Origin: an uncultured Alphaproteobacteria bacterium
Lineage (GTDB): Bacteria > Pseudomonadota > Alphaproteobacteria > Caulobacterales > Parvularculaceae
Direction: 5' to 3'
DNA: 16,640 nt
Assembly: GCA_938003575.1 (NCBI GenBank)
Contig: CALKYG010000015.1
Span: 1-16,640 of the forward strand
Each line of letters opens with the position of its first letter. Within the stretch, counting starts at the first letter, position 1. The translations under genes and the position numbers were made by a program. Below are positions 7,094 to 14,782 of the stretch, in pieces. The notes below the pieces were generated by a model. That model was not told the origin of the DNA. It worked only from the letters and a program-made list of their open reading frames with translations, and made no database searches.

Positions 7094-7103
7094 GATTCGA
7101 TTC
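7094..7103. promoter_or_regulatory. Two adjacent GANTC sites (CcrM methylation type)
   Basis: GATTC GATTC directly follows the TTAA-N7-TTAA box. GANTC is the target of the cell-cycle methyltransferase CcrM in many alphaproteobacteria, and methylated GANTC in promoters recruits GcrA in Caulobacter. The site is seen; methylation and regulation are inferred. Confidence 0.45.
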
Positions 7104-7128
7104 GCGGCGTCGCGTTTCCCTCGTTCTC

Positions 7129-7896
7129 TCAGCCAGATTCGCAGCCGAACAACCCGGCAAGGCGGCGGCGGGAATCTTCATGCGTCAACGCAAGGTGGAG
7201 CGGCGTGATCGAAATGCGCCCATCATAGATCGCGCGCAGATCCACCCCTTGAGGCGGATTGGAAAGCGCGCCCTCATAGCCGTACCAGTAATATTTCCCG
7301 CCTCTGAGGTCCTGTCTCTCCTCGATGAAAAGTTTGAAATCATCGCGATGGCCCTGGCGCGTCACTTCGACGCCCTGAACGTCGTCAGCTTCGCGATCGG
7401 GAAAATTGATGTTGATGACCACATCGGACGGCCAGCCCGCATCGAGCAGTTTCCTGATGATCGAGGGCGCGTGCTTCTCGGGCGTTTGCCACTTCGCCTT
7501 GTCGCGCTGAAACCGCGCGAGCGAGAGTGCGATCGAAGGAATGCCAAGCGACATTCCCTGAAAGGCGCCGGCGATCGTGCCGGAAACGGTGACGTCCTCG
7601 GCGAGATTTTGTCCGTTGTTGACTCCCGACAGGACAAGATCAGGGCGCGCGCCCGCCATCAGTTTCTGCGTCGCCATCATCACTGCGTCTGACGGCGTTC
7701 CTGATACTGAAAAGCGTCTGGGGTCATATTCCCTTACGCGAATCGGGTTGGCGAGCGTCAGCGCGCGCGCGGCGCCCGACTGCTCCTCATGCGGCGCGAC
7801 GACCCATACGTCATCCGAAAGCTCGCGTGCGATTTTGACGAGGCTTTCCAGCCCCCGCGCGTGAATGCCGTCGTCGTTGGTGCACAATATACGCAT
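7129..7896 (-). CDS. surE: 5'/3'-nucleotidase SurE
   Basis: 255-residue metal-dependent phosphatase of nucleoside monophosphates, typically a dimer in the cytosol. The metal-site motif TNDDG (Asp8, Asp9) opens the protein, [11 protein letters not shown] places Ser40, and LSGVNNGQN (about 89-97) carries the Asn ligands. [21 protein letters not shown] (shown in part: [16 protein letters not shown]) is the usual core. The ATG at 7896 overlaps the serS stop by one base (TGATG), so the two are translationally coupled. In many relatives pcm follows; here the next gene is the nlpD-like lipoprotein after 111 bases with no pcm. Length and motifs are normal. Confidence 0.97.
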   Translation of the reverse strand: MRILCTNDDGIHARGLESLVKIARELSDDVWVVAPHEEQSGAARALTLANPIRVREYDPRRFSVSGTPSDAVMMATQKLMAGARPDLVLSGVNNGQNLAEDVTVSGTIAGAFQGMSLGIPSIALSLARFQRDKAKWQTPEKHAPSIIRKLLDAGWPSDVVININFPDREADDVQGVEVTRQGHRDDFKLFIEERQDLRGGKYYWYGYEGALSNPPQGVDLRAIYDGRISITPLHLALTHEDSRRRLAGLFGCESG

Positions 7897-9170
7897 CAGC
7901 AGCCAACCGCTTTCATTCCGCCCATATAAGGCTGCAACGCTGCCGGAATTGCGACCGAACCGTCCGCTTGTTGATAGTTCTCAAGGACAGCGACGAGCGT
8001 TCTGCCGACGGCAAGGCCCGAGCCGTTCAGCGTGTGAACGAACTCCGTCCCCTTCTCGCCTTTCCTTCGGAAGCGCGCCTTCATCCGCCGCGCCTGGAAG
8101 TCGCCGCAGTTCGAACATGACGAAATCTCGCGGTAGCGGTTCTGGCCGGGCAGCCAGACCTCGATGTCATACGTCTTGCGCGCCGCAAACCCCATGTCGC
8201 CGGTGCAGAGCGCGACCGTGCGGAACGGGAGCTCGAGTTTTTTGAGGATCGTCTCGGCGCATGCCGTCATACGTTCATGCTCTTCAACGGACTTGTCCGG
8301 CGCGGTGATCGAGACAAGTTCGACCTTCGAAAACTGGTGCATGCGGATCATGCCGCGCGTATCTTTCCCGGCGGCTCCCGCCTCCGAGCGGAAACACGGC
8401 GTCCACGCGGTGAAGCGCAAGGGCAGATCGTCGGCGTCGACAATCGCGTCAGCGACGATGTTTGACAGCGTGACTTCGGCCGTCGACGTAAGCCAAAAGC
8501 CGTTTGTCGTGCGAAAAAGATCCTCCTCAAACTTCGGAAGCTGGCCGACGCCGTAGGGCGCCATATCGCGCACCAAAGCCGGCGGCGAACATTCCTGATA
8601 CCCGAATTCCCCCGTATGCGTGTCGAGCATCAGATTGGCGATCGCGCGTTCCATGCGGGCAAGCGCGCCCTTCAAAAGAACAAATCGCGCGCCGGACATC
8701 TTCGCGGCGGTTTCAAAGTCCATGAGGCCCATCGCCTCGCCGATATCGAAATGTTCGCGGGCGCTATTGATTTGCCGCGGCGCTCCCCATTTCCGCACTT
8801 CGAGATTCTCGGTCTCGTCTCTGCCGTCTGGAACGTCAGCTGCTGGAAGATTGGGAATGGCGGCAAGGAGATCATCAAGGTCCTTCTGAACTAGGCGCTG
8901 CTCGTCTTCGAGCTTCGGCATCGCCAGCTTCACGCTCTCGACCTCGGCCATCAGACGCTGCGCCTCAGCGTCGTCCTTCTTCGCCTTGGCGGCGCCGATC
9001 GCCCTGGAAGCGGAATTGCGTTTGGTTTGAAGTTCCTGCAGTTCGGTCGTGAGCGCGCGGGCTTTCGCATCGAGCGCAAGTATTTCAGCGGCGCAGGGCG
9101 CCAGTCCCCGACGCGCCAGTCCGGCGTCAAAGCGGTCGGGATTGTCCCGGATTTCTTTGAGGTCATGCAT
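7896..9170 (-). CDS. serS: Serine--tRNA ligase
   Basis: 424-residue class II synthetase that charges tRNA-Ser (and tRNA-Sec where present). An N-terminal antiparallel coiled coil (about 30-105), which grips the tRNA long arm, is followed by the catalytic domain: [11 protein letters not shown] (228-238), motif 2 around [19 protein letters not shown] (258-276), [14 protein letters not shown] (349-362), and motif 3 [18 protein letters not shown] (383-400). The protein begins [15 protein letters not shown], the standard N-terminus. It overlaps surE by one base and is 48 bases downstream of the small YjdM-domain gene. Nothing is missing from the active site. Confidence 0.98.
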   Translation of the reverse strand: MHDLKEIRDNPDRFDAGLARRGLAPCAAEILALDAKARALTTELQELQTKRNSASRAIGAAKAKKDDAEAQRLMAEVESVKLAMPKLEDEQRLVQKDLDDLLAAIPNLPAADVPDGRDETENLEVRKWGAPRQINSAREHFDIGEAMGLMDFETAAKMSGARFVLLKGALARMERAIANLMLDTHTGEFGYQECSPPALVRDMAPYGVGQLPKFEEDLFRTTNGFWLTSTAEVTLSNIVADAIVDADDLPLRFTAWTPCFRSEAGAAGKDTRGMIRMHQFSKVELVSITAPDKSVEEHERMTACAETILKKLELPFRTVALCTGDMGFAARKTYDIEVWLPGQNRYREISSCSNCGDFQARRMKARFRRKGEKGTEFVHTLNGSGLAVGRTLVAVLENYQQADGSVAIPAALQPYMGGMKAVGC

Positions 9171-9218
9171 GGCGCGAGGCTATAAGATGTTGCCGCGCAG
9201 CCGTCCAGCGAGACGCGC

Positions 9219-9443
9219 CTACGCCTTTTTGAGAAACTCGGCTCTCAAGACAAGGCCCTTGATCCCCGGCGCGTTGCAGTCGATCTCGGCGGGATCGTCG
9301 GTCAGGCGAATGTTCTTGATCTTCACGCCCCGCTTTAGCGTGAGGCCGCCGGAACCCTTGACCTTCAGGTCCTTGATCAGGGTGACGCTGTCGCCGTCAA
9401 CGAGAACGTTGCCGTTGCTGTCTCGTGTCGGGGCGTCCTTCAT
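9219..9443 (-). CDS. Short YjdM/PhnA C-terminal-domain protein
   Basis: 74 residues starting MKDAPTRDSNGNVLVDGDSV, matching the C-terminal SH3-like domain of YjdM (formerly PhnA): DGDSVTLIKDLKVKGSGG, RGVKIKNIRL, EIDCNAPGIKGLVLRAEFLKK. Standard YjdM is about 110 residues with an N-terminal zinc ribbon; no CxxC ribbon is present here, only one Cys. The frame stays open upstream into tatC, but the ATG at 9443 gives exactly the domain boundary; the ribosome-binding site GGCGG is weak. Despite the old name, these proteins are not shown to act in phosphonate use, and the role is unknown. It lies between tatC (52-base gap) and serS (48-base gap), same strand, so is probably co-transcribed. Confidence 0.83.
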   Translation of the reverse strand: MKDAPTRDSNGNVLVDGDSVTLIKDLKVKGSGGLTLKRGVKIKNIRLTDDPAEIDCNAPGIKGLVLRAEFLKKA

Positions 9444-9495
9444 AATACCGCCATAAGCGCCGTCGGAAGCCGCGTCCAGTCCCGCGCCGATGATT

Positions 9496-10323
9496 TCAAA
9501 CCGCCGGCGCTTCCTCGACGGCTTTCGCTTTTCGCTCCGCCATCCGTACCGAAAAGACGGACACCTCATAGAGCGCGATGATGCATGCGCCAAGGACGAT
9601 CTGGCTAAACGGGTCCGGCGGAGTCAGGATCGCGGCGACAATGAAAATCAGCACGATTGCAAAACGCCTGTAATTCACAAGCATCTTTGAACTGATGATC
9701 CCGGCGCGGGCGAGAAGCGTCAGGAAAATCGGCAGCTGGAAAGCGAAACCGAAGGCGAGGATCAGGGTCGTGACAAGCGACAGGTAGTCTCCCACCCGCG
9801 TCAACAGCTCAAAATTCGCCGGAGCCTCGCCGCCGGCGTCAGCCTCGAACCCGACGGCGAAGCGCATGATGAACGGCATCATGACGAAATAGACAAGACT
9901 CGCGCCAAGCGCGAAAAGGACCGGCATTGCAAGAAGAAACGGCGCCGCCGCCCTCTTTTCGCGCCGATAAAGGCCGGGCGCGACGAAACGGTAGGCCTGA
10001 TAGGCGATGACCGGAAAGGCGACGACGACCGCCGCGAAGACTGACAGCCGCACGCGCGTGAAAAAGAACTCGAGCGGCGCGAAATAGAGCGTCGGGTCCG
10101 TGCCGGCATTCGCCTGTCCGACAGCATCGACGAACGGGATCACGAGCACGTTGAAAATCTGTTTTGAGACAAAGAAGCATCCGGTGAAGGCGACGGCCAC
10201 GGCGACGAGGCAGACGATAAGCCGCGAGCGAAGCTCCGTCAGGTGATCTATGAGCGGCGCCGCCGATGCGGCGACCTCATCCGCTTCCGCGTCGACGTCA
10301 GGCTGTTTGGCCGGGACGCTCAC
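9496..10323 (-). CDS. tatC: Sec-independent protein translocase TatC
   Basis: Core membrane subunit of the twin-arginine export machine, which together with TatB recognises the RR signal peptide. 275 residues, six expected helices. Family motifs: HLTELRSRL (27-35) just before helix 1, FAPLEFFFTRVRLS (81-94), VAPGLYRREKR (114-124), FGFAFQLPIF (191-200, with Gln196 where E. coli has Glu170), LTPPDPFSQ (233-241). The N-terminus carries a 25-residue acidic, Ala-rich extension. The start is GTG at 10323, not ATG: GTGA overlaps the tatB stop by four bases (10320-10323), implying coupled translation. It closes a complete tatABC set. Confidence 0.96.
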   Translation of the reverse strand: MSVPAKQPDVDAEADEVAASAAPLIDHLTELRSRLIVCLVAVAVAFTGCFFVSKQIFNVLVIPFVDAVGQANAGTDPTLYFAPLEFFFTRVRLSVFAAVVVAFPVIAYQAYRFVAPGLYRREKRAAAPFLLAMPVLFALGASLVYFVMMPFIMRFAVGFEADAGGEAPANFELLTRVGDYLSLVTTLILAFGFAFQLPIFLTLLARAGIISSKMLVNYRRFAIVLIFIVAAILTPPDPFSQIVLGACIIALYEVSVFSVRMAERKAKAVEEAPAV

Positions 10324-10667
10324 TCGGCGCGCTCGGAGACGGGTTTCGCCGTCGCCTCAATCCCGGCGGCTTCATCCGCCATCAGCTGCTTGACCGGACG
10401 GACCGCGTCCTCAACGGATCGTTTGGCGTCAGCGATGACGTTGTTGCGCTTCAGCGATTCAATCTCCCGGCGCATTTCCTCCATTTCGCTTTCCCGCGCC
10501 ATCTGGTTGAATGCGGCGGTGAATTCACCGGCCATCCGGCGCGCCTGGGCGACGACCCGCCCGGCGAGCCGCATCAGGCGCGGCAGATCCTTCGGTCCGA
10601 CGACAACGAGCGCGATGACCGCGACAAGCACGATCTCGAAAAATCCGATTTGCGGCATCAGGTTCAT
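10320..10667 (-). CDS. tatB: Sec-independent protein translocase TatB
   Basis: 115-residue TatA/B-family protein that holds the substrate next to TatC. An N-terminal helix with the family's acidic residue (PQIGFFEIVLVAVIALVVVG, residues 5-24), the hinge GPKDLPRL (24-31), an amphipathic helix (RLAGRVVAQARRMAGEF region), then a long charged helical tail (about 55-100). GPKDLP rather than a TatA hinge marks it as TatB. Start ATG 10667 follows GAGGG closely; a second Met four residues in is possible. It lies 29 bases after tatA and overlaps tatC by four. Confidence 0.93.
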   Translation of the reverse strand: MNLMPQIGFFEIVLVAVIALVVVGPKDLPRLMRLAGRVVAQARRMAGEFTAAFNQMARESEMEEMRREIESLKRNNVIADAKRSVEDAVRPVKQLMADEAAGIEATAKPVSERAE

Positions 10668-10696
10668 GACGCCCTCAGCGGGTCCGGAGCGAGACG

Positions 10697-10894
10697 CTAA
10701 TGCGCGCCGTCCTTGGTGTCGGCGGGCTTGCCGGTCTTCTCGTCGGGTGCTTTATCTTCGTCCTGAAGACCTTTCCGGAACGCCTTGATTCCCTTGGCGA
10801 AATCACCCATCAGAGCAGAAATTTTTCCACCCCCTCCGAGCAAAAGGAGCGCGAGCACGACGACGATCAATATCTGCCAGGGTCCGACGGCCAT
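10697..10894 (-). CDS. tatA: Sec-independent protein translocase TatA
   Basis: Small pore-forming or membrane-weakening subunit of the Tat system, 65 residues: one membrane helix ([18 protein letters not shown]), hinge, amphipathic helix ([17 protein letters not shown]), and a short Lys/Asp tail. I start it at ATG 10894, which has TGGAGG five bases upstream, rather than at an in-frame ATG 12 bases earlier. The hinge reads LLGGGGKIS; the Phe of the common FG hinge motif is absent. First gene of tatABC, 64 bases after scpB. Confidence 0.93.
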   Translation of the reverse strand: MAVGPWQILIVVVLALLLLGGGGKISALMGDFAKGIKAFRKGLQDEDKAPDEKTGKPADTKDGAH

Positions 10895-10958
10895 TTCGGC
10901 CTCCATCCTTTGATTGGGCTCTATTTAGTGCTTCGCCCGGCCAGGCGCAAATACGCCG

Positions 10959-11816
10959 CTAGCCAGCCGGGTCGCCCTGCTTTTCTTCTTCATTGAAATC
11001 AGTGACGAATTCCGTCTCCTCGCCGAACTCCTCGGCATCCTCGCCGGTGAAATCGTCCGACGGGGCAGGCACAGAGAAACCAGGCGGCAGGCGCGCATCA
11101 AGCAGTCCGGCCGCTTTCAGATCCGCCATGCCCGGCAGGTCGGATACGCTCTCGAGATTGAAGTGTTCGAGAAAGGTCTGCGTCGTTCCGTAAAGGATCG
11201 GCCGCCCTGGCGCCGAGCGGCGGCGTCCGCGCATCCTGATCCAGCCGATCTCCATCAACTGGTCGAGAGAGCCCGGCGAGACGGCCACGCCGCGCACGTC
11301 TTCAATGTCTGCGCGCGTGCAGGGCTGGTGGTAGGCGATGATGGCGAGCGTTTCGAGCGCTGCGCGAGTCAGCTTCTTCGGCTCGATCTTTTCTCTCTCG
11401 AGAACATGCGCGACATCGGGCGCTGTGACGAAGCGATATTTGCCCGCCGCCCTCGAAAGGTTGACGCCGCGATTTTCATATTGCTGCATCAGGGTTTCGA
11501 TCAGCGTTTTTATGTCGGCGCCCGCAGGCAGGCGCGCCGCAATCGCTTCTTCGTCGAGAGGTTCGACAGCCGCGAAAAGCAATGCTTCCGCCATGCGGAG
11601 GTGCTCCGCCATCTGCGCGGCGGACCATACGGCGTCGGACGAATCCTCGCCGACGGCCTCCGCCGCGTCAGGCGTCTCATTCGCCGCGGCGGCTACTTCT
11701 TCGGCTTCCTGTTCTTCCTCGATCATCGCTTCGATTTCCTCGGCGAGCGCCTCCTGCGTCTCGCGCACATCCATGTCGTCGAAATTGCGGGCGCGACCGT
11801 CATCCGTTGGCGTCAT
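10959..11816 (-). CDS. scpB: Segregation and condensation protein B
   Basis: Partner of ScpA and SMC in chromosome condensation and segregation. 285 residues; the conserved core begins at about residue 69 (MAEHLRMAEALLFAAVEPLD) and carries the two winged-helix units, with LTRAALETLAIIAYHQPCTR (about 149-168) and GRPILYGTTQTFLEHF (about 204-219) as signatures. The first 65 residues are an acidic Glu/Ala-rich extension (EEIEAMIEEEQEAEEVAAAA), and the C-terminus is also acidic. The ATG at 11816 overlaps scpA by 17 bases and has GAGGAAG ahead. A later start at residue 69 would trim the extension, but no ribosome-binding site argues for it. Confidence 0.93.
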   Translation of the reverse strand: MTPTDDGRARNFDDMDVRETQEALAEEIEAMIEEEQEAEEVAAAANETPDAAEAVGEDSSDAVWSAAQMAEHLRMAEALLFAAVEPLDEEAIAARLPAGADIKTLIETLMQQYENRGVNLSRAAGKYRFVTAPDVAHVLEREKIEPKKLTRAALETLAIIAYHQPCTRADIEDVRGVAVSPGSLDQLMEIGWIRMRGRRRSAPGRPILYGTTQTFLEHFNLESVSDLPGMADLKAAGLLDARLPPGFSVPAPSDDFTGEDAEEFGEETEFVTDFNEEEKQGDPAG

Positions 11817-12723
11817 TCTGCATCTTCCTCATGTCGGGCGCGGCGTGCGGCGCGTCGCGGCGCTGGCGCACGTAAATCGGCTCGAAGGCTCCAAGCTGCC
11901 TTATCTCGATTGCGCCGTTCTTCGCAAATTCGAGAGCGGCGTTGAAAGAGCTTGCGACCACTGACGAGACCGGCGCGTCAACGCCTTTCGCCGGCGACAC
12001 TTTCGCCAGCTCAGTCCATTCCGGGATTGAGCCGAGCATTCGTTGCAGGCGCACACGCGCGTCCTCAATCGAAAACACCTTTGGCGGGTCGAGCCTGTAA
12101 GTCCGGTCGACCGCGCCGACGCGCTGGCGCGTATAGGCTTGCAGCAGCTCGAACAAGTCGGCCTGCCAGAGCGGCGTTTTCAGAACGCGCACGCCTTCGG
12201 GCGCGCCGCGCGCAAAGAAATGCACGCCGAACTGCGGAAGATTGAACAGCGAATCCGCCGCCTTGCGCATCGCTTCAAGGCGCTGAAGCTGGAACGCGAG
12301 ACGCGCGGCCATTTCATCCGCCGTCGGCTCGCCGGTCGCGCCTTCCGGCGCCGGGATCAGCATTTTCGATTTTAGGTAGGTCAGCCAGGAGGCCATCACC
12401 AGATAATCGGCGGCGAGTTCGAGGCTGCGCGCGCGCGCAGCGGCGATGAAGTCGAGATACTGATCGACGAGCCGGATCATCGAAATCTTGCGGATGTCGA
12501 CCTTTTGCGTACGCGCAAGGTCCAGAAGGACGTGCAGCGGGCCCTCGTATCCGTCGAGATTGACGATGAGCGCATCAATGTCGGCGCCGGTCTCCGCGGG
12601 GCCGCGCACGGGCGCGTCGAACGGTACGCCGTCCGTTTCCGCCGCTTTCGTCGCTTCTTCGGTCATCTGAGCACCTAGACGGCGATTCTCCGGGCCGGCC
12701 GCCTTTGTTTTTCCACTTTTCAT
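11800..12723 (-). CDS. scpA: Segregation and condensation protein A
   Basis: Kleisin that bridges SMC heads. 307 residues. The N-terminal helical domain begins with the hallmark LDGYEGPLHVLLDLARTQKVDIRKIS (about 56-81; key residues D-G-Y-E-G-P-L), then LVDQYLDFI and ADYLVMASWLTYLKSKMLIP, a helical middle, and the C-terminal winged helix ending in LAKVSPAKG..SSVVASSFNAALEFAKNGAIEIRQ. The ATG at 12723 forms an ATGA overlap with the nagZ stop. An alternative start 57 bases later (12666) follows AGGTG and would shorten a poorly conserved N-terminal tail. Overlaps with both neighbours indicate one operon nagZ-scpA-scpB. Confidence 0.94.
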   Translation of the reverse strand: MKSGKTKAAGPENRRLGAQMTEEATKAAETDGVPFDAPVRGPAETGADIDALIVNLDGYEGPLHVLLDLARTQKVDIRKISMIRLVDQYLDFIAAARARSLELAADYLVMASWLTYLKSKMLIPAPEGATGEPTADEMAARLAFQLQRLEAMRKAADSLFNLPQFGVHFFARGAPEGVRVLKTPLWQADLFELLQAYTRQRVGAVDRTYRLDPPKVFSIEDARVRLQRMLGSIPEWTELAKVSPAKGVDAPVSSVVASSFNAALEFAKNGAIEIRQLGAFEPIYVRQRRDAPHAAPDMRKMQNDANG

Positions 12724-13742
12724 GCGGCCAGCGCCGCTTTTATGAGGCCCGCAAGGCGGTCATAGTCCTCCGTGAGGTCGCCCCGCAAGGCCGGCTCCTG
12801 CGCGCGCGCAAGCGCACGTTCAGCGCGCTCCAGCGACTTTCCGGCGAGCTCGGGCGCGGCTTCCGCCGCATCGGCCATCTCGGCGACGGTGAAATTGCAG
12901 CAGCAGGCGATGTCGGCGCCCGCCGCGATCGCTCGCCGCACACGATCCCCCGCCGGGCCGCCGAGCGCCTGCATTTTCAGATCGTCAGTCAGGAGCAGGC
13001 CGTCGAAGCCGATCTCCCCGCGAATGACCTCTTCGATGATCGTTCTCGACAGGGTGCCGCAAAATTCCTTGTCGTAGGCCTCGTAAACGATATGCGCCGT
13101 CATGCCGATCGGCGCATCGGCGAGCGCCTTGAAGGGAACGAAATCGGTTTCCTTAAGATCGCGCTTCGAGGCGACGACATGCGGCAGTCCGTAATGGCTG
13201 TCGATCGTCGCCCGGCCGTGTCCCGGCAGGTGCTTGACGACCGGAAGCGCGCCGCCTTCGAGCAGCCCGTCAATCGTTGCGCGGCCAAGAGCGGTGATCT
13301 GGTCGACATGCGTTGCGAGCGCGCGATCGCCAATGACAACCTTGTCGCTGTCTATCTGCGGAACGTCGAGCATCGGCGCGCAGTTGATGTTGACGCCCAG
13401 ATCCGAACACATGCGGCCGATCAGCCTCGCGTTGAGGCGCGCGGCCTCGACCGCTTTCTTCGGATCGAGCTTCCAAAGCCGTCCGAAGGTCGCCGGCGCC
13501 GGATGCGCCGGAAACGCCGGCGGCTTCATTCTTGCGACGCGTCCGCCCTCCTGGTCGATCAGGATCGGCGCATGGCGGCCGACGCTGTTTCGCAACTCGG
13601 AGCAAACGGCGCGCACATCATCAGCGCTCCCGCAATGACGGGCGAAAAGAATGAAGCCCCATGGATCAGCGTCGCGAAAAAACGCCTTTTCATCAGCCGT
13701 GGGGCGCGCGCCTTCGCAATCGAGAATGAGCGCGCGCGCCAT
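12720..13742 (-). CDS. nagZ: Beta-N-acetylhexosaminidase (GH3), muropeptide recycling
   Basis: 340-residue cytosolic glycoside hydrolase family 3 enzyme that removes N-acetylglucosamine from anhydro-muropeptides during wall recycling. Visible signatures: LIDQEGGRVARMKPPAFPAHPAP (61-83; substrate pocket, key residues D63, E65, R68), KHLPGHG (170-176), the flexible-loop Asp181/His183 dyad in TIDSHYGLP that is peculiar to NagZ, and the nucleophile region LLTDDLKM (250-257). It starts at ATG 13742, eight bases after the SPOR gene stop, with only a weak ribosome-binding site, and ends in an ATGA overlap with scpA. Its place beside a SPOR gene is normal for alphaproteobacteria. Confidence 0.96.
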   Translation of the reverse strand: MARALILDCEGARPTADEKAFFRDADPWGFILFARHCGSADDVRAVCSELRNSVGRHAPILIDQEGGRVARMKPPAFPAHPAPATFGRLWKLDPKKAVEAARLNARLIGRMCSDLGVNINCAPMLDVPQIDSDKVVIGDRALATHVDQITALGRATIDGLLEGGALPVVKHLPGHGRATIDSHYGLPHVVASKRDLKETDFVPFKALADAPIGMTAHIVYEAYDKEFCGTLSRTIIEEVIRGEIGFDGLLLTDDLKMQALGGPAGDRVRRAIAAGADIACCCNFTVAEMADAAEAAPELAGKSLERAERALARAQEPALRGDLTEDYDRLAGLIKAALAA

Positions 13743-13750
13743 GGCGGTCG

Positions 13751-14596
13751 TTACTTCGCCTTGATGAGGCAGTCCGCGCCGCGCTCTTTAAGGCCGGCGC
13801 AATAGGTCTTGGCGTCGTCCGCCGATGCGAAGGGGCCAATGCGCAGGCGGTAATAGACGCCTTTGGCGCCGAGATCGGCGCGCTCGACGTCCGGCGACTT
13901 GCCGGCAAGGAAGGTCCCGAACTTGCCCTGCATCTTCGACCACTGGCCGTCGGCTTCCGCCTGCGAGCGGAAGGCGCCGATCTGGACAAGATGCGAGCCG
14001 GAAAGCGCGTCCGAGCCGGAAGCGGCCGAACTCGACCCGACCGGTTCGGCCGATGCGTTGATCGGCGCGGTTGCGGGTTTGGGTTCGGGCTTGACGGTCG
14101 GCGCCTCCGTCGTCGCGGGACCGCTTGCGAGCGCCTCGTCAGCCTTCGCCAGTTCGGCGATCCGGTCGGCGACGGCGTCGTCGGCGAGCCCGGCCGGTGA
14201 GCCCACTTCGGAAGCGATCGCGGTGATCGGATCGACGTCGCCGCGCGCAACCGGCTCCTCCGGCCCTTCGGCGATCACCTGGACGGGATCGCTGTCCTGG
14301 CCGCCGAGGCGGTCATAGACGGCGAGGTCGCCGCCGTTCGCGTCGTTCGCCACGTTGTTCTCGATTTTCAGCGGTTCCGGGTCAGCCTGCACATAGGGCG
14401 TGCCGCCCTGCGCCTGACCGTTCCGGACGCCCTGCTGATAGGCGATCCAGACGACCGACGCGAGCGCGCCCAACATGACGACGCCCATCAGAAGAACAAC
14501 CAGCCCCGAAAGGCCGCGCTCTTCATCGACGTCTTCCTCGTCGAAATCTTCGAGCTCGTCGAGGTCATCCTCGAATGACACGGCGTCAGCTTTCAT
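13751..14596 (-). CDS. SPOR-domain membrane protein
   Basis: 281-residue bitopic inner-membrane protein. A strongly acidic cytoplasmic N-terminus (DDLDELEDFDEEDVDEE, 10-26) is followed by one membrane helix (about 29-52), a long low-complexity Ala/Pro/Asp periplasmic linker, and a C-terminal SPOR domain (about 200-281) with LVQIGAFRSQAEAD and VYYRLRIGPFASADDAKTYC. Cys266 and Cys276 could form the disulfide seen in some SPOR domains. SPOR domains bind peptidoglycan glycan strands denuded of peptides, mostly at division sites, so a septal role like FtsN-type proteins is likely but not proven. Start 14596 has GAGGAGACGATC ahead. It precedes nagZ by eight bases. Confidence 0.93.
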   Translation of the reverse strand: MKADAVSFEDDLDELEDFDEEDVDEERGLSGLVVLLMGVVMLGALASVVWIAYQQGVRNGQAQGGTPYVQADPEPLKIENNVANDANGGDLAVYDRLGGQDSDPVQVIAEGPEEPVARGDVDPITAIASEVGSPAGLADDAVADRIAELAKADEALASGPATTEAPTVKPEPKPATAPINASAEPVGSSSAASGSDALSGSHLVQIGAFRSQAEADGQWSKMQGKFGTFLAGKSPDVERADLGAKGVYYRLRIGPFASADDAKTYCAGLKERGADCLIKAK

Positions 14597-14700
14597 GATC
14601 GTCTCCTCTTCGGCTGGCCGCGCCGCCCGCGCGCGCCGCCTCGAACCGCTCTCTTTGCGCCCGTGATGCGCGAATCAAGACTGGTGCGCAAGCATATCAT
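14593..14700 (-). CDS. Possible 35-codon Arg-rich small ORF upstream of the SPOR gene
   Basis: An open frame MICLRTSLDSRITGAKRAVR, then a Gly/Arg-rich tail ending PKRRRS, starts at ATG 14700 and stops at a TGA overlapping the SPOR start (ATGA). GGGAGGAGGG (complement of 14704-14713) lies three bases before the ATG and is an unusually strong ribosome-binding run. Against it: the tail is what random GC-rich sequence gives, no homolog is recalled, and it may be only a leader segment. It lies in the gap where argS is commonly found in relatives. Confidence 0.3.
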   Translation of the reverse strand: MICLRTSLDSRITGAKRAVRGGARGRRGQPKRRRS

Positions 14701-14782
14701 CTGCCCTCCTCCCGGTCGAACAGCCCAGCTCCAATAAGGCCGCCGGCATAACGGTCTGTGGAAAATTCAGGCGATTTTGAGG

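Noticed and set aside
9444..9593. Upstream extension of the YjdM-domain frame into tatC
   Set aside because: The domain begins at the ATG at 9443; the extra 50 residues are Arg/Ser-rich, overlap tatC and contain no zinc ribbon.
11163..11964. Overlapping plus-strand frames opposite scpB/scpA
   Set aside because: Shadows of scpAB; low-complexity Arg/Ser-rich products.
12705..13805. Long plus-strand open frame of 366 codons opposite nagZ
   Set aside because: Antisense shadow of a clearly conserved gene in GC-rich DNA; composition is Arg-rich and no family is recognisable.
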